Assembly: GCA_947626575.1 (NCBI GenBank)
Contig: CANQSR010000004.1
Coordinates: 40,021 to 104,020 of the forward strand
Origin: an uncultured Clostridia bacterium
GTDB taxonomy: Bacteria > Bacillota > Clostridia > Christensenellales > Borkfalkiaceae
Reading direction: 5' to 3'
DNA length: 64,000 nt
Made by a program: the position numbers and the translations under genes. The notes under the pieces are model-generated. The model saw only the letters and a program-made list of their open reading frames with translations. It made no database searches and was not told the origin of the DNA. Of the stretch, positions 18,063 through 26,074 are shown piece after piece. The stretch's first letter is position 1. Each line of letters begins with the position of its first letter.

Positions 18063-19448
18063 ATGGAACAAGACGGCTCCAAGGGATCCGCGGAGATCCC
18101 CGAAAAACAATCCATTCCCGGAGAGAACGGCAACGGCGGGAGCAGTGAAAACGCCCCGCTTCTTTCGCATACCCAAGAGGTGAATGCCGAAAACGCCGCA
18201 GAGACGGCGGAAAAAACCGCGGAGAAAGACGAGGGCGCCGTAACCGAAGTATTTGAGAAAAACGAGGGCGCCGCGGCGGAGACGGCGGAAAGCGGCGCGG
18301 CGGACGCCGCGCCTCCCGCGCAAACGGGACAAGCCTCGAACAAGAAGGAGATGCGGAAGTTTTGGATCAAGATCGCTTTCCTCTTCGTACTCATCGGCAT
18401 CTCCATCGTTCTGCTCTTCACAATCACCGATTCGCTCACGGACGACAGCATCAAGAGCTTCCCCGCCCTCATTGCGGGGATCAACGTCGATTGGCTGCTC
18501 ATTCTGTTGGGCGTAGTCGTCCTCTGCATCGTCTTTGATAGCGCAAAGTATGCCTACCTCCTCAAAATCTCGACGGGAAAATTGCACTTCCGCGCGTCTG
18601 TCAAGGTGATGTTCCTCGGCAAATATTACGACGGCATCACGCCGCTCGGCACGGGCGGACAGCCCTTCCAGATCCACTATCTGCACAAGAAAAACAGCAT
18701 CCCCGCCGGCGTGGCGACGGCGGTGCCGCTCGTTTTGTTCACCGTCTCGACCGTCGTGTTCTGCATCTTCGCCACCGTTCTGTTTTGCATCACGCCGGGG
18801 TATGTCAGCGCGGGCAACGCAGGCATCGTGACGCCCATGCGCGCCATCGCGTGGGTCTCGATGATCTTAAACTTCCTCATCCCCGTCGCCATCATCACCG
18901 TCTCGCTCTTCCCCAACTTCGGAAAGCGCGCCGTGATGTGGATCATCAAGCTCCTCGCAAAACTGCGCATCGTAAAAAATCCCTACCGCGTTGCGATCAA
19001 ATTCGTCCGCGAAGTCATCGAATATCGCTCCTCGCTGAAATCCATTTTGAGCCGCTGGTGGCACTTCATCCCGCTCGCTCTTTTGAGTTTCGGAAGCGCG
19101 GTCTTGGGCATGGGTGTGCCGTTTTTCGTCATGATGGCCCTTGCGGACATCGCGCCCACCTTCGACGTCTTTGTGCAGATCCTGTGCATGTCCATGCTGA
19201 CGTTCTATGCGGCCTCGATGGTCCCCACGCCCGGCAACAGCGGCGCGTTGGAGACGGCGGCCTCGCTCATCTTTGCGACGGTCCTCGGCGCAAGCGCGGG
19301 CGGCACGATCGGTTGGAGCATTTTGCTGTGGCGCCTTCTCACCTACTATATCTATATCATCATCGGCGTGGGGATCAACATCTTCGAGATCATAAGAAGC
19401 GCGGTGCGCAACCACCGCAAATCGCTCGCGCAAGCGCCCCCGAAATGA
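18063..19448 (+). CDS. Lysylphosphatidylglycerol synthase/UPF0104-type transmembrane protein
   Basis: 461 aa. The first 95 or so residues are hydrophilic, rich in Glu, Ala, Asn and Gly, and probably disordered. The rest is the UPF0104/LPG_synthase_TM domain with about eight helices and the family motif GKYYDGITPLGTGGQPFQIHYL, then SMVPTPGNSGALETAASLIFA. In MprF this domain flips aminoacylated lipids; the synthase domain is absent here, so the likely role is lipid flipping or transport. No start with a ribosome binding site is seen. A perfect palindrome ends the gene. Confidence 0.8.
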   Translation: MEQDGSKGSAEIPEKQSIPGENGNGGSSENAPLLSHTQEVNAENAAETAEKTAEKDEGAVTEVFEKNEGAAAETAESGAADAAPPAQTGQASNKKEMRKFWIKIAFLFVLIGISIVLLFTITDSLTDDSIKSFPALIAGINVDWLLILLGVVVLCIVFDSAKYAYLLKISTGKLHFRASVKVMFLGKYYDGITPLGTGGQPFQIHYLHKKNSIPAGVATAVPLVLFTVSTVVFCIFATVLFCITPGYVSAGNAGIVTPMRAIAWVSMILNFLIPVAIITVSLFPNFGKRAVMWIIKLLAKLRIVKNPYRVAIKFVREVIEYRSSLKSILSRWWHFIPLALLSFGSAVLGMGVPFFVMMALADIAPTFDVFVQILCMSMLTFYAASMVPTPGNSGALETAASLIFATVLGASAGGTIGWSILLWRLLTYYIYIIIGVGINIFEIIRSAVRNHRKSLAQAPPK

Positions 19449-19472
19449 CAAAAAGCCCACATGGGTATGAAA

Positions 19473-19510
19473 AAACGGCGCGCCGTGCAAATTTGCACGG
19501 CGCGCCGTTT
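19473..19510. terminator. Bidirectional terminator, perfect 38-bp palindrome
   Basis: AAACGGCGCGCCGTGCAAA and its complement form a palindrome centred at 19491/19492. A or T runs lie on both sides, serving the two converging genes. Confidence 0.75.
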
Positions 19511-19522
19511 GCTTTACGGAAA

Positions 19523-19990
19523 TCAGGAGAGCGGCACGATGGTGGCCGTCGCCTTCTTCCCGTGGACGACGAGATAGCAGTAGCTCGCATCCGCATACGC
19601 CCCGATGGCGCCCGGATTGACGAGCAGGACCCCGCCGAGTTCATCGATGCGGGCCCTGTGCGTATGGCCGTAGAGGGCAACTTCGCAACCGAGTTCCTTG
19701 GCGCGGTAAGCGAGGCGGTCGAGGCTTCCCTTGACCCCGTATCTGTGGCCGTGACAGCAGAGAACGGATACCCCTTCCGCTTCGATGACGCATTCCTCCG
19801 CCCCGTAAGAGAAATCGCAATTGCCGCGCAAAACATACGTCTTTTCCGGATACGCCGAAACGGTCTGCCGCATATCGGCCGAGCCGTCGCCGAGGTGGAC
19901 GATGTAATCGTTCTCGGCAAAGAGGTGGGCGATCTTATCCACCGCGCTCTTTTTGCCGTGGGAATCGGAGAGGATCACGAAGGTCTTCAC
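19523..19990 (-). CDS. YfcE/MJ0936-family metallophosphoesterase
   Basis: 155 aa with the full motif set: LSDSHGKK (metal I), HLGDGSAD, LRGNCDF, CCHGHRYG and LYGHTHRA. This small family cleaves phosphodiesters with Mn2+; the natural substrate is unknown. The start overlaps the rdgB stop by 4 nt (ATGA), so it is translationally coupled in the ade-rdgB-phosphoesterase operon, matching a nucleotide clean-up role. Confidence 0.9.
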   Translation of the reverse strand: MKTFVILSDSHGKKSAVDKIAHLFAENDYIVHLGDGSADMRQTVSAYPEKTYVLRGNCDFSYGAEECVIEAEGVSVLCCHGHRYGVKGSLDRLAYRAKELGCEVALYGHTHRARIDELGGVLLVNPGAIGAYADASYCYLVVHGKKATATIVPLS

Positions 19991-20562
19991 AGCTTTTTTA
20001 CGAGCGCGCCGAGCGCCCGCCCCCTGTGCGAAACCGCGTTTTTTGCCTCCTCGGAGGCCTCGCCGAACGAACAGCCGAGTTCGTCGGAATAAAATACGGG
20101 GTCATAGCCGAAGCCGTTTTCGCCGCGGTCCTCATAGAGGATGCGGCCGTATGTGCGGCCTTCGGCGGTGAGTTCCCTGCCGTCGGGATAGACGAGCGCA
20201 ACGGCGCAGGCGAAATACGCCCTGCGGTCCTTTATATGTTCCATATTTTTCAGAAGCAGCGCACGGTTGCCCGCGGACCAACCTTCGGGGCCGAAGAGCT
20301 TGGCATAGCGGGCGCTGTAAACGCCGGGCGCGCCGCCGAGCGCGTCCACGCAAAGCCCGCTGTCATCGGCGAGCGCGGGAAGACCCGTGGCCTTCATGAC
20401 GGCGCGCGCTTTGAGGAGCGCGTTTTCGAGAAAGGTTTCCCCCGTCTCCTCCACTTCCCCCGTAAAGCCCGCCTCGGCCTCCGGGATGAGTTCGGCCCCG
20501 CGGAGGATCTCCCGCATTTCACGGAGCTTGTGCGCATTTGCGGTCGCGGCAACGACGGTCAT
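19987..20562 (-). CDS. rdgB: dITP/XTP pyrophosphatase (RdgB/HAM1 family)
   Basis: 191 aa. Motifs: VAATANAHKLREMREIL at the N-terminus, ADDSGLCVDALGGAPGVYSARYA, and DRGENGFGYDPVFYSDELG. The enzyme hydrolyses non-canonical purine triphosphates to monophosphates. A GGAGGAG site within the end of ade precedes it, and its start abuts the ade stop codon. It is the middle gene of a three-gene operon. Confidence 0.95.
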   Translation of the reverse strand: MTVVAATANAHKLREMREILRGAELIPEAEAGFTGEVEETGETFLENALLKARAVMKATGLPALADDSGLCVDALGGAPGVYSARYAKLFGPEGWSAGNRALLLKNMEHIKDRRAYFACAVALVYPDGRELTAEGRTYGRILYEDRGENGFGYDPVFYSDELGCSFGEASEEAKNAVSHRGRALGALVKKL

Positions 20563-22287
20563 TTATTTCTCCTCCAAGGGTACGAACGAATATTTTTCGA
20601 GGTCGAAAAGCCCCGTATCGAGCAACTTCAACTTCGGGATGACGGCGAGAGACAAAAAGACGAGCGTCATGAAGGGTTCATAGCATTCCTTCACCCCCAT
20701 CCTGCGGGCGCGGTCTGCGATCTCGCCCGTGCGGCGGATGACGGTAGGAGCATCGGCCGAACTCATCAGTCCCGCGATATCGAGGGGGAATACGTCCTCT
20801 CCCCCTTGGTCGGCGAGGGCCATGCCGCCGCCCGCCTCTTCGAGAAGTTTTGCAACGCGCGCCATGGCGGCGTCGTCATCGCCGAGGATGACGAGATTGT
20901 GGCTATCGTGTGCGACGGAGATGCCGATCGCACCGCCTTTGAGGCCGTATCCTTTGAGCAATCCGAGGCCGATATTTCCGCTCGCGTGGTGCCGTTCGAT
21001 GACGGCAAGTTTGCAAATTTCCGACCCCATGTCCACAAATTCGCCGTCGGGGGCGGGGATGAAGGTCTCTGCGGTGTACAGGCCGAAGGGCTGTACTTCC
21101 ATGGCGCGGAACTTCCCGCCGTGGCCCACGATGCGGAAGTCGGCGGCGGTGACGGGCTTCATCTTTACCGTACTTCTCACCGCATCGGGAAGATAGCGTT
21201 TCGCCGTATCGAAGAGCGGTTTCCCGTTCTCTGCGACGAGCGTGCCGCGCTTGAACACGGCCGAAACGCGGAAAGTCTCCAAACTGTCAATGAGCGCGAT
21301 ATCCGCAAAATAGCGGGGCGCAACGGCGCCCACATCGGAAATTCCATAGCATTCGGCCACGTTTAAGGTGGCCATGGCGACCGCATAGCGCGCATCGAGG
21401 CCGCTTGCCACGAGGCGGCGCAGGGCATCGTCGAGATGGCCGCGCGCTGCGAGGTCCTTGGCGTTCTTGTCATCCGAGCAGAGGATGTAGCGGCGGAAAT
21501 TAAAGGCGTCCACCGCCTCCTTGGCGTCCTTGATATTGGAGGCCGAGGAACCGCAGCGGATCTGAATATACATGCCGCGCGCGACCTTCTCCCTGCACTC
21601 GCGAAAAGAGAGCGATTCGTGGTCGGTGAGAATGCCCGCACAGCGGTAAGCATCGAAGGCTTCACCCGAAAGGCCGGGGGCATGTCCGTCAATCGGCTTT
21701 GCGAGCGCATGCGCGGCCTGTATTTTACGGAGGACGTCCGCATCTCCCGCGATGACCGCGGGGAAGTTCATCATCTCGCCGAGGCCGAAGAAGAGACCGC
21801 GCGCGAGTTCTTCTTCCGTCTCCCTTCCGCCGATGACCGCGCCGCTCGTCTCGAAGGGCGTGGCGGGAACGCAGGAGGGAAGTTGGAGATAGACGTCGAG
21901 GGGATTCGTCCCGTTGCAATCGAGGCGGGCAAAGGCCTCTTTGATATACTCGGCCCCGGCCACGCCGCAGACGTTGACGATCTCATGGGGATCGGCGACG
22001 ACTCCCGTCGTCCCGCGGGGGACGGCGAGCGAAGCCCACGCCTCAGGGGAGAGCATGGAACTTTCGATGTGGATATGGGAATCGATGAGGCCGGGAATGG
22101 CGATGCGCCCCCCGGCGTCATAGACGGCGTTTGACGGATAATCTTTTCCGATCCCGGCGACCCTTCCATCCGCGATGGCGATATCGCCGCATTCGAGTTC
22201 GCCCGTAAAGACGTTGAAGATGCGGGCATTGGTGATGACGAGATCGCAGGGCGTGCGCTTCATGGCGCAATCGATGAGATGTTTCAT
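20563..22287 (-). CDS. ade: Adenine deaminase
   Basis: 574 aa from the ATG at 22287 (MKHLIDCAMKRTPCDLVI); the longer upstream frame runs through the promoter. It shows the amidohydrolase metal motif IPGLIDSHIHIESS, GTTGVVADPHEIVNV and IDGHAPGLSG, and the Ade C-terminal domain (SVAHDSHNLVILGDDDAAMA). It converts adenine to hypoxanthine and ammonia for purine salvage. The -10 box lies 7 bp from the ATG and no ribosome binding site is present, so the mRNA should be leaderless. It heads the operon with rdgB and a phosphoesterase. Confidence 0.94.
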   Translation of the reverse strand: MKHLIDCAMKRTPCDLVITNARIFNVFTGELECGDIAIADGRVAGIGKDYPSNAVYDAGGRIAIPGLIDSHIHIESSMLSPEAWASLAVPRGTTGVVADPHEIVNVCGVAGAEYIKEAFARLDCNGTNPLDVYLQLPSCVPATPFETSGAVIGGRETEEELARGLFFGLGEMMNFPAVIAGDADVLRKIQAAHALAKPIDGHAPGLSGEAFDAYRCAGILTDHESLSFRECREKVARGMYIQIRCGSSASNIKDAKEAVDAFNFRRYILCSDDKNAKDLAARGHLDDALRRLVASGLDARYAVAMATLNVAECYGISDVGAVAPRYFADIALIDSLETFRVSAVFKRGTLVAENGKPLFDTAKRYLPDAVRSTVKMKPVTAADFRIVGHGGKFRAMEVQPFGLYTAETFIPAPDGEFVDMGSEICKLAVIERHHASGNIGLGLLKGYGLKGGAIGISVAHDSHNLVILGDDDAAMARVAKLLEEAGGGMALADQGGEDVFPLDIAGLMSSADAPTVIRRTGEIADRARRMGVKECYEPFMTLVFLSLAVIPKLKLLDTGLFDLEKYSFVPLEEK

Positions 22288-22294
22288 GACATTG

Positions 22295-22323
22295 ATTATA
22301 GCACAAAGGCCGCCTGCATGCAA
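22295..22323 (-). promoter_or_regulatory. Promoter of ade (leaderless arrangement)
   Basis: On the minus strand TTGCAT (22318-22323), 17-bp spacer, extended -10 TGCTATAAT (hexamer 22295-22300), then 7 bp to the ATG. Confidence 0.7.
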
Positions 22324-22462
22324 GCGGCCCGCGGGAGTTTTTGGGAAAACCTTTCCGAGGCGGTCTTGTCCGCTGAGGGAACGGCATGATTCAGCCCGTC
22401 GTTCCATTTTTTTCTTGACTTTGCAACCCAACGGCACTCTCTTCCTGCCATAGGGATATGGC

Positions 22463-23080
22463 TCATGCAAGTAAGTTTTTCATATCGCTAAGAACGTTCT
22501 GCAATATCGCAAGCGACTTCGTGTGGGCGTTCATCATTTCGCTCCTGATATCCTTGTAGCTGCCCTCCCCCATGATCTTTTCATCCATGATAATCGCGGA
22601 TAATTGGTTTAATTTGTTTTTCACTTCGGAAAATTCCTCGTAATCTGCACAAAAGGCTATGGCACGGTCGATCAGGCGTTTGCAGGAATAAAGCTCTGTT
22701 CTCGCTTTGGAAACATATTCTTTTTGATATAGATCTGTGACAAAATCATATGAATCGGAGAGATACTCTGCGCTCTTCGTAAAGGCGTCGACCATACTGT
22801 TGAGTTCCGACATGATATGATTGTAGGCGGGCAAGAGTTCGGTGGATTTTTCGCCGCATACGGGACATGTCCCAATTCTGACGCTGTGACCGCGTGGGTC
22901 CCCCTCTGTGAGGCCGCAATGGATACAAGTTTTCGGCTGTGTACAAGTTGCGTCTTGCCATTCATGCTCGCAGACGGCATCTTCCCCGCAAGAGGCATCC
23001 GCTTGCGGAGAGCAACCGATCAGCATGCCGCAGAGCAGAACAAGGGCCGCCGCGATGAGATAAAATCTTTTTTTTATCAT
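22463..23080 (-). CDS. Cys-rich lipoprotein of unknown function under XRE control
   Basis: 205 aa. A lipoprotein signal ends in LLCGMLIGCS (lipid Cys at about 23). Residues 30-80 hold Cys pairs in a CEHEWQDATCTQPKTCIHCGLTEG...TCPVCGEKS pattern, the same Cys-rich style found in this organism's LRR surface proteins; these could bind a metal. The remainder is helical and contains no known domain. AAAGGAG lies before the ATG at 23080. Its promoter carries two palindromic operators and the divergent gene encodes an XRE regulator. Confidence 0.75.
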   Translation of the reverse strand: MIKKRFYLIAAALVLLCGMLIGCSPQADASCGEDAVCEHEWQDATCTQPKTCIHCGLTEGDPRGHSVRIGTCPVCGEKSTELLPAYNHIMSELNSMVDAFTKSAEYLSDSYDFVTDLYQKEYVSKARTELYSCKRLIDRAIAFCADYEEFSEVKNKLNQLSAIIMDEKIMGEGSYKDIRSEMMNAHTKSLAILQNVLSDMKNLLA

Positions 23081-23095
23081 ACTTCTCCTTTTTTG

Positions 23096-23148
23096 CTACC
23101 AATTTGGTAGTTTTTATTGATTTTACTACCAAAATGGTAATATGTCAA
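23096..23148 (-). promoter_or_regulatory. Lipoprotein promoter with two XRE operators, shared with the divergent XRE gene
   Basis: On the minus strand TTGACA (23143-23148), 17-bp spacer, TAAAAT (23120-23125). Palindrome TACCAAAATGGTA (23127-23139) fills the spacer. Palindrome CTACCAATTTGGTAG (23096-23110) covers the early transcript. Centres are 30 bp apart. A weaker plus-strand promoter (TTGATT 23117-23122, TAATAT 23138-23143, 15-bp spacer) overlaps the same sites and could drive the XRE gene. Confidence 0.75.
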
Positions 23149-23152
23149 GCAA

Positions 23153-23371
23153 ATGGATACGAAAAAAATTATTTTGGGAGAAAGATTGAAAGAGCTGCGC
23201 GAGGAGCGGGGGCTTACGCAACGGCAATGTGCCGAATTGTTGGGGATCCACAGTGTAACATACCTGCACTATGAAAAAGACCAGCGGCAGCCTCCCTTGC
23301 AACTCCTTGCCGACATCGCCGCCTTCTATGGCGTGAGCGTGGATTATCTGCTGGGTCTGAAAGATATGTAA
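23153..23371 (+). CDS. XRE-family helix-turn-helix repressor, 72 aa
   Basis: A single HTH_3 domain (ILGERLKELREERGLTQRQCAELLGIHSVTYLHYEKDQRQPPLQLLADIAAFYGVSVDYLLGLK). It is divergent from the Cys-rich lipoprotein gene with two TACCA/TGGTA palindromes between them, so it is the likely repressor of that gene and of itself. No clear ribosome binding site; the ATG lies about 9 bp after its possible -10. Confidence 0.87.
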   Translation: MDTKKIILGERLKELREERGLTQRQCAELLGIHSVTYLHYEKDQRQPPLQLLADIAAFYGVSVDYLLGLKDM

Positions 23372-23466
23372 AAAATACGGCGGCTATCAAGCCGCCGTAT
23401 TTTTATGATGTCATGTACCGATAATCAGAGGTCGAAACGCATGCGCATGGAGCCAACGCATGGGTA

Positions 23467-23715
23467 TTACTTGAAATCAATATCCAATTCCTCCTCCGTA
23501 AAGACGGGGTCGGAAAAGAACTCCTGCGGCGAAACTTCGAGCGTTCGGAGCAAAATGAGCAAAGTACGCAGATAGATGTCTTTATTCTTATTCTTGCGGA
23601 TACTGCGGTACGTCTCATAGGAAATAGCCGCACGGTTGCAAAGCGTATAGACCCCCATCTTCCTCTCTTTCCGGAGAGTTTCCAATTTTTCTGCGATAAA
23701 CTCATTCAACAGCAT
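23467..23715 (-). CDS. Small HTH (XRE-like) regulator, 82 aa
   Basis: MLLNEFIAEKLETLRKERKMGVYTLCNRAAISYETYRSIRKNKNKDIYLRTLLILLRTLEVSPQEFF is a degenerate XRE helix-turn-helix followed by an acidic tail. It lies convergent to the other XRE gene and divergent from a three-gene set of unknown function. No ribosome binding site is seen. An inverted repeat AAAATCACTAC / GTGGTGATTTT (23731-23770) lies between it and the divergent promoter. Confidence 0.7.
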   Translation of the reverse strand: MLLNEFIAEKLETLRKERKMGVYTLCNRAAISYETYRSIRKNKNKDIYLRTLLILLRTLEVSPQEFFSDPVFTEEELDIDFK

Positions 23716-23730
23716 ACCATTAGTTTATCG

Positions 23731-23800
23731 AAAATCACTACCAAAATATCTGTGTTAGAGTGGTGATTTTGTTGACTTCTTGTTTTTTCGGTGATATAAT
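23731..23800 (+). promoter_or_regulatory. Promoter of the unknown three-gene set with a flanking inverted repeat
   Basis: TTGACT (23772-23777), 17-bp spacer, TATAAT (23795-23800). Just upstream AAAATCACTAC (23731-23741) and GTGGTGATTTT (23760-23770) form an 11-bp imperfect inverted repeat with an 18-bp middle, a candidate site for the divergent regulator. Confidence 0.65.
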
Positions 23801-23823
23801 GAAAGAAAAACGGAGGAGAAATC

Positions 23824-24417
23824 ATGAATAGTCTCAATGCTGACCTCACTATGTTGCTCGTCAGCCGATATTTTCCCAAGGACAACTTATCGGCAAGCAA
23901 ACTTAGTTTTTTGCCTTGTCCGACAATTAATTATCCAAATATGCTTGCAATACTTAATGCTGCGAGAGACGCGGGCAACTACGACTTTGCATATAACTTC
24001 CTTCTGCAAATTTCCTTGCAAAAAGGAGCATTTTACGAGGATATTTTCCGAGAATTGTGTAAAACGGCGATTTGCGAAGGCCGTTTATCAGCCGCTTATC
24101 ATTTGCTTAATTTTGCGATCGCGGCTTCCGATGCGATCCTTGGATATGCCTCGAAGGATTTGTCTTTTCGTCTTGACCAAAATGAAATAATATGCGCATG
24201 TTGCGATTGTGCGGAAAAAAAGGATTTTACAATCATTACGGACTTTATAAAAGGGAAACAGGGAAAACCCGCATATGCTCCTAACCGCTCCAAGGAGCAA
24301 ATCTTACACGATGTTGAAGAGATCGATAAGTGCTTCTCAGAGACCATTAGAAGTTGGGCGACCAGCGACCGATTTAGAAATATGGCCAAAGAAGCACTCA
24401 AAAACATAAAGTTTTGA
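23824..24417 (+). CDS. Protein of unknown function, helical-repeat-like, 197 aa
   Basis: A strong GGAGGAG site precedes the ATG. No known family is recognised. Predicted mostly alpha-helical, with a pattern that looks like TPR/SEL1-type pairs (IFRELCKTAICEGRLSAAYHLLNFAI). A very similar stretch (IVRYLCKVLICDGELILAFRFLGAAF) occurs in the protein two genes downstream, so the two are probably paralogs. Several Cys occur near the centre (ICACCDCAEKKD). No signal peptide. The base composition is AT-richer than flanking core genes, suggesting acquired DNA. Confidence 0.65.
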   Translation: MNSLNADLTMLLVSRYFPKDNLSASKLSFLPCPTINYPNMLAILNAARDAGNYDFAYNFLLQISLQKGAFYEDIFRELCKTAICEGRLSAAYHLLNFAIAASDAILGYASKDLSFRLDQNEIICACCDCAEKKDFTIITDFIKGKQGKPAYAPNRSKEQILHDVEEIDKCFSETIRSWATSDRFRNMAKEALKNIKF

Positions 24418-24464
24418 CCGATCACGCAATGATTACGCAGTAATAAGATACGGAGGAAAAACTT

Positions 24465-24800
24465 ATGGCATATTCTTGGTTACAACAACCGAATGACAGT
24501 TATTCAAACATCATGCGGCGTTTGGAAAAAGTGTTTCCGAACCTCAAACCCCATGGCATGACCTTTGATCAGTTTTGGGACAAAGAAAGACAAACGATCT
24601 TTCAATATTGCGATCTTTACGGAATCACTACGGCAGAAGCGATCGTCGCTGTGCTGATCAATAAGTATGGCATTGCAGAATCGAAAATACAAGAAATTTA
24701 TATGAAGGAAGTGGAAAAAGATAACGAAAATATTAAGAAAGGAATCATGGATCTTTTTATGAATTTTCCGGAGCTTTTTACGAATTTCCCCAAGAAATAA
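24465..24800 (+). CDS. Protein of unknown function, 111 aa
   Basis: GGAGG lies before the ATG at 24465. The protein is helical and hydrophilic (NIMRRLEKVFPNLKPHGMTFDQFWDKERQTIF...) with an aromatic C-terminus (LFMNFPELFTNFPKK). No family recognised. It lies between two paralogous helical-repeat-like proteins in the same direction, 47 and 23 bp from its neighbours, so the three probably form one transcript. Confidence 0.6.
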   Translation: MAYSWLQQPNDSYSNIMRRLEKVFPNLKPHGMTFDQFWDKERQTIFQYCDLYGITTAEAIVAVLINKYGIAESKIQEIYMKEVEKDNENIKKGIMDLFMNFPELFTNFPKK

Positions 24801-24823
24801 ATAATTTGTAAATGGTGAATGTT

Positions 24824-25378
24824 ATGACCGAAGAATTATGGAACGAATTACGCCAATGTATGAATAAATACTGCATAGTCCTTACGCCGCAAGACCGATA
24901 CGCCATAGATCGTGATCTCATTTTGCGGTTCGATGTGAACCCCTATTCTCCTTTCTATGAGCCGATGATCAAGCAAGCAGTCCAATACAAACGTGAAGGT
25001 AATTATGAAGAAGCAATCAGATGTTACATCAAAATTTTCAATGAAGCGAAATGTTTTAACACGGAAATTGTGCGCTACCTTTGCAAAGTACTCATCTGTG
25101 ACGGCGAACTCATCCTTGCTTTCAGATTTCTCGGCGCGGCGTTTTGCGAATTGAAAATCAAATGCGGGCCATGTCCAAATCCCTATGCGCCCTCCATTCC
25201 CTGGGCACAATTCGACGATATGGATCGGCTGGTAAGGGCGTGTTTTAATTTTGTGCATACGCAAAACATCAAAACGTTTTGTGCCTATGCGGCCCCCATT
25301 GCGGGGAATCCCAATTATTCGCCCAAATGCGATCCTGCCCTTCTCCTTATGCAAGCATATAGGATCATCACGCCATAA
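24824..25378 (+). CDS. Protein of unknown function, paralog of the gene at 23824
   Basis: Start at 24824 with GGTGA just before it; an ATG at 24812 is possible. The 184-aa protein has a TPR-like helix pair (MIKQAVQYKREGNYEEAIRCYIKIFNEAKCFNTEIVRYLCKVLICDGELILAFRFLG), which aligns with the first gene of the set around the LCK-x3-C/I-x-G-x-L pattern. The C-terminal half has scattered Cys (KCGPCPNPYAP). No known domain beyond the repeat-like helices. Confidence 0.6.
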   Translation: MTEELWNELRQCMNKYCIVLTPQDRYAIDRDLILRFDVNPYSPFYEPMIKQAVQYKREGNYEEAIRCYIKIFNEAKCFNTEIVRYLCKVLICDGELILAFRFLGAAFCELKIKCGPCPNPYAPSIPWAQFDDMDRLVRACFNFVHTQNIKTFCAYAAPIAGNPNYSPKCDPALLLMQAYRIITP

Positions 25379-25529
25379 AATCGTAACAGGAGGCCCGTCC
25401 TCATAACGAACAAAAAAATAAAATTTCTAAATTCTGACCGTTTGCATGAAAGCCAAGCGGCCTGCTTGCAAAATCAATTCAATCAGCCAACATTGCTTCG
25501 GGAATGCGCATCACGATCTTAGGCCGTAT

Positions 25530-25549
25530 TTATCTATGGTCATAGATAA
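25530..25549. promoter_or_regulatory. Perfect palindrome in the 25379-25605 gap
   Basis: TTATCTATG-GT-CATAGATAA is a 9-2-9 inverted repeat 57 bp before the Smr gene, of operator size. No T run follows, so it is not a terminator. No clear promoter could be placed around it. The rest of the gap shows nothing recognisable. Confidence 0.5.
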
Positions 25550-25605
25550 TCGGTAGTTGTTGCTCCAAAAACATTTTTCCGATTTATGCACATAAGGAGG
25601 CTGTT

Positions 25606-25950
25606 ATGAATCAAGTTATGACTGTCGATCTCGAAGATGGACTTCCGTCCGTTGCCGAAGCTATGGAACATTTGAAGTGGATCGTGTCCGCACGAAAGCA
25701 AGATAGGTGTGCAAAATGTTTATTCATCATCCACGGCTACGGCAAGCACGGAAAAGCGTATGGCGCGATCATCCAAGCTACCAGAAATTGGTTGAGCGCA
25801 CAACTGCGCAAGCAAACAATAAAGAACGTCATCTTCGGAGAGAATTTCGAACCTTGTAACAGCGAACTGACCAAACTCACAGATAAATACCGTGAGCTGA
25901 AACCTCTCACGAGAAAGATCAATCCGGGAGTTACGGTCGTTTCACTCTAA
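25606..25950 (+). CDS. Smr-domain protein, 114 aa
   Basis: AAGGAGG precedes the ATG. The protein shows the Smr fold signature: an N-terminal VDLEDGLPSVAEAMEHL (the D-L-x-G strand and helix) and CLFIIHGYGKHGKAYGAIIQATRNWL, equivalent to the IHGxGxG motif. Stand-alone Smr domains are nucleases that nick branched DNA or cleave RNA. The C-terminus departs from the family. It lies at the end of the AT-rich accessory patch and is followed by a strong terminator. Confidence 0.7.
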   Translation: MNQVMTVDLEDGLPSVAEAMEHLKWIVSARKQDRCAKCLFIIHGYGKHGKAYGAIIQATRNWLSAQLRKQTIKNVIFGENFEPCNSELTKLTDKYRELKPLTRKINPGVTVVSL

Positions 25951-25984
25951 ATCATCTTTTCTCGGATCGTGCCGAAGCGTTGGG

Positions 25985-26013
25985 GAGCGGGTGTGGTCAC
26001 CCGCTCTTTTTTT
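25985..26013 (+). terminator. Intrinsic terminator after the Smr gene
   Basis: GAGCGGGTG, TGGT loop, CACCCGCTC, seven T residues. Confidence 0.9.
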
Positions 26014-26020
26014 ATAAAAT

Positions 26021-26045
26021 TTACGGGACGCCAAGCGTCCCGTAA
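26021..26045 (-). terminator. Terminator of the metal-ATPase operon
   Basis: TTACGGGACGC / GCGTCCCGTAA stem with a 3-nt loop; on the minus strand it is followed by a T-rich run. Confidence 0.7.
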
Positions 26046-26074
26046 ACAAATATTTATTTAGTTTTCCGCGCAAT

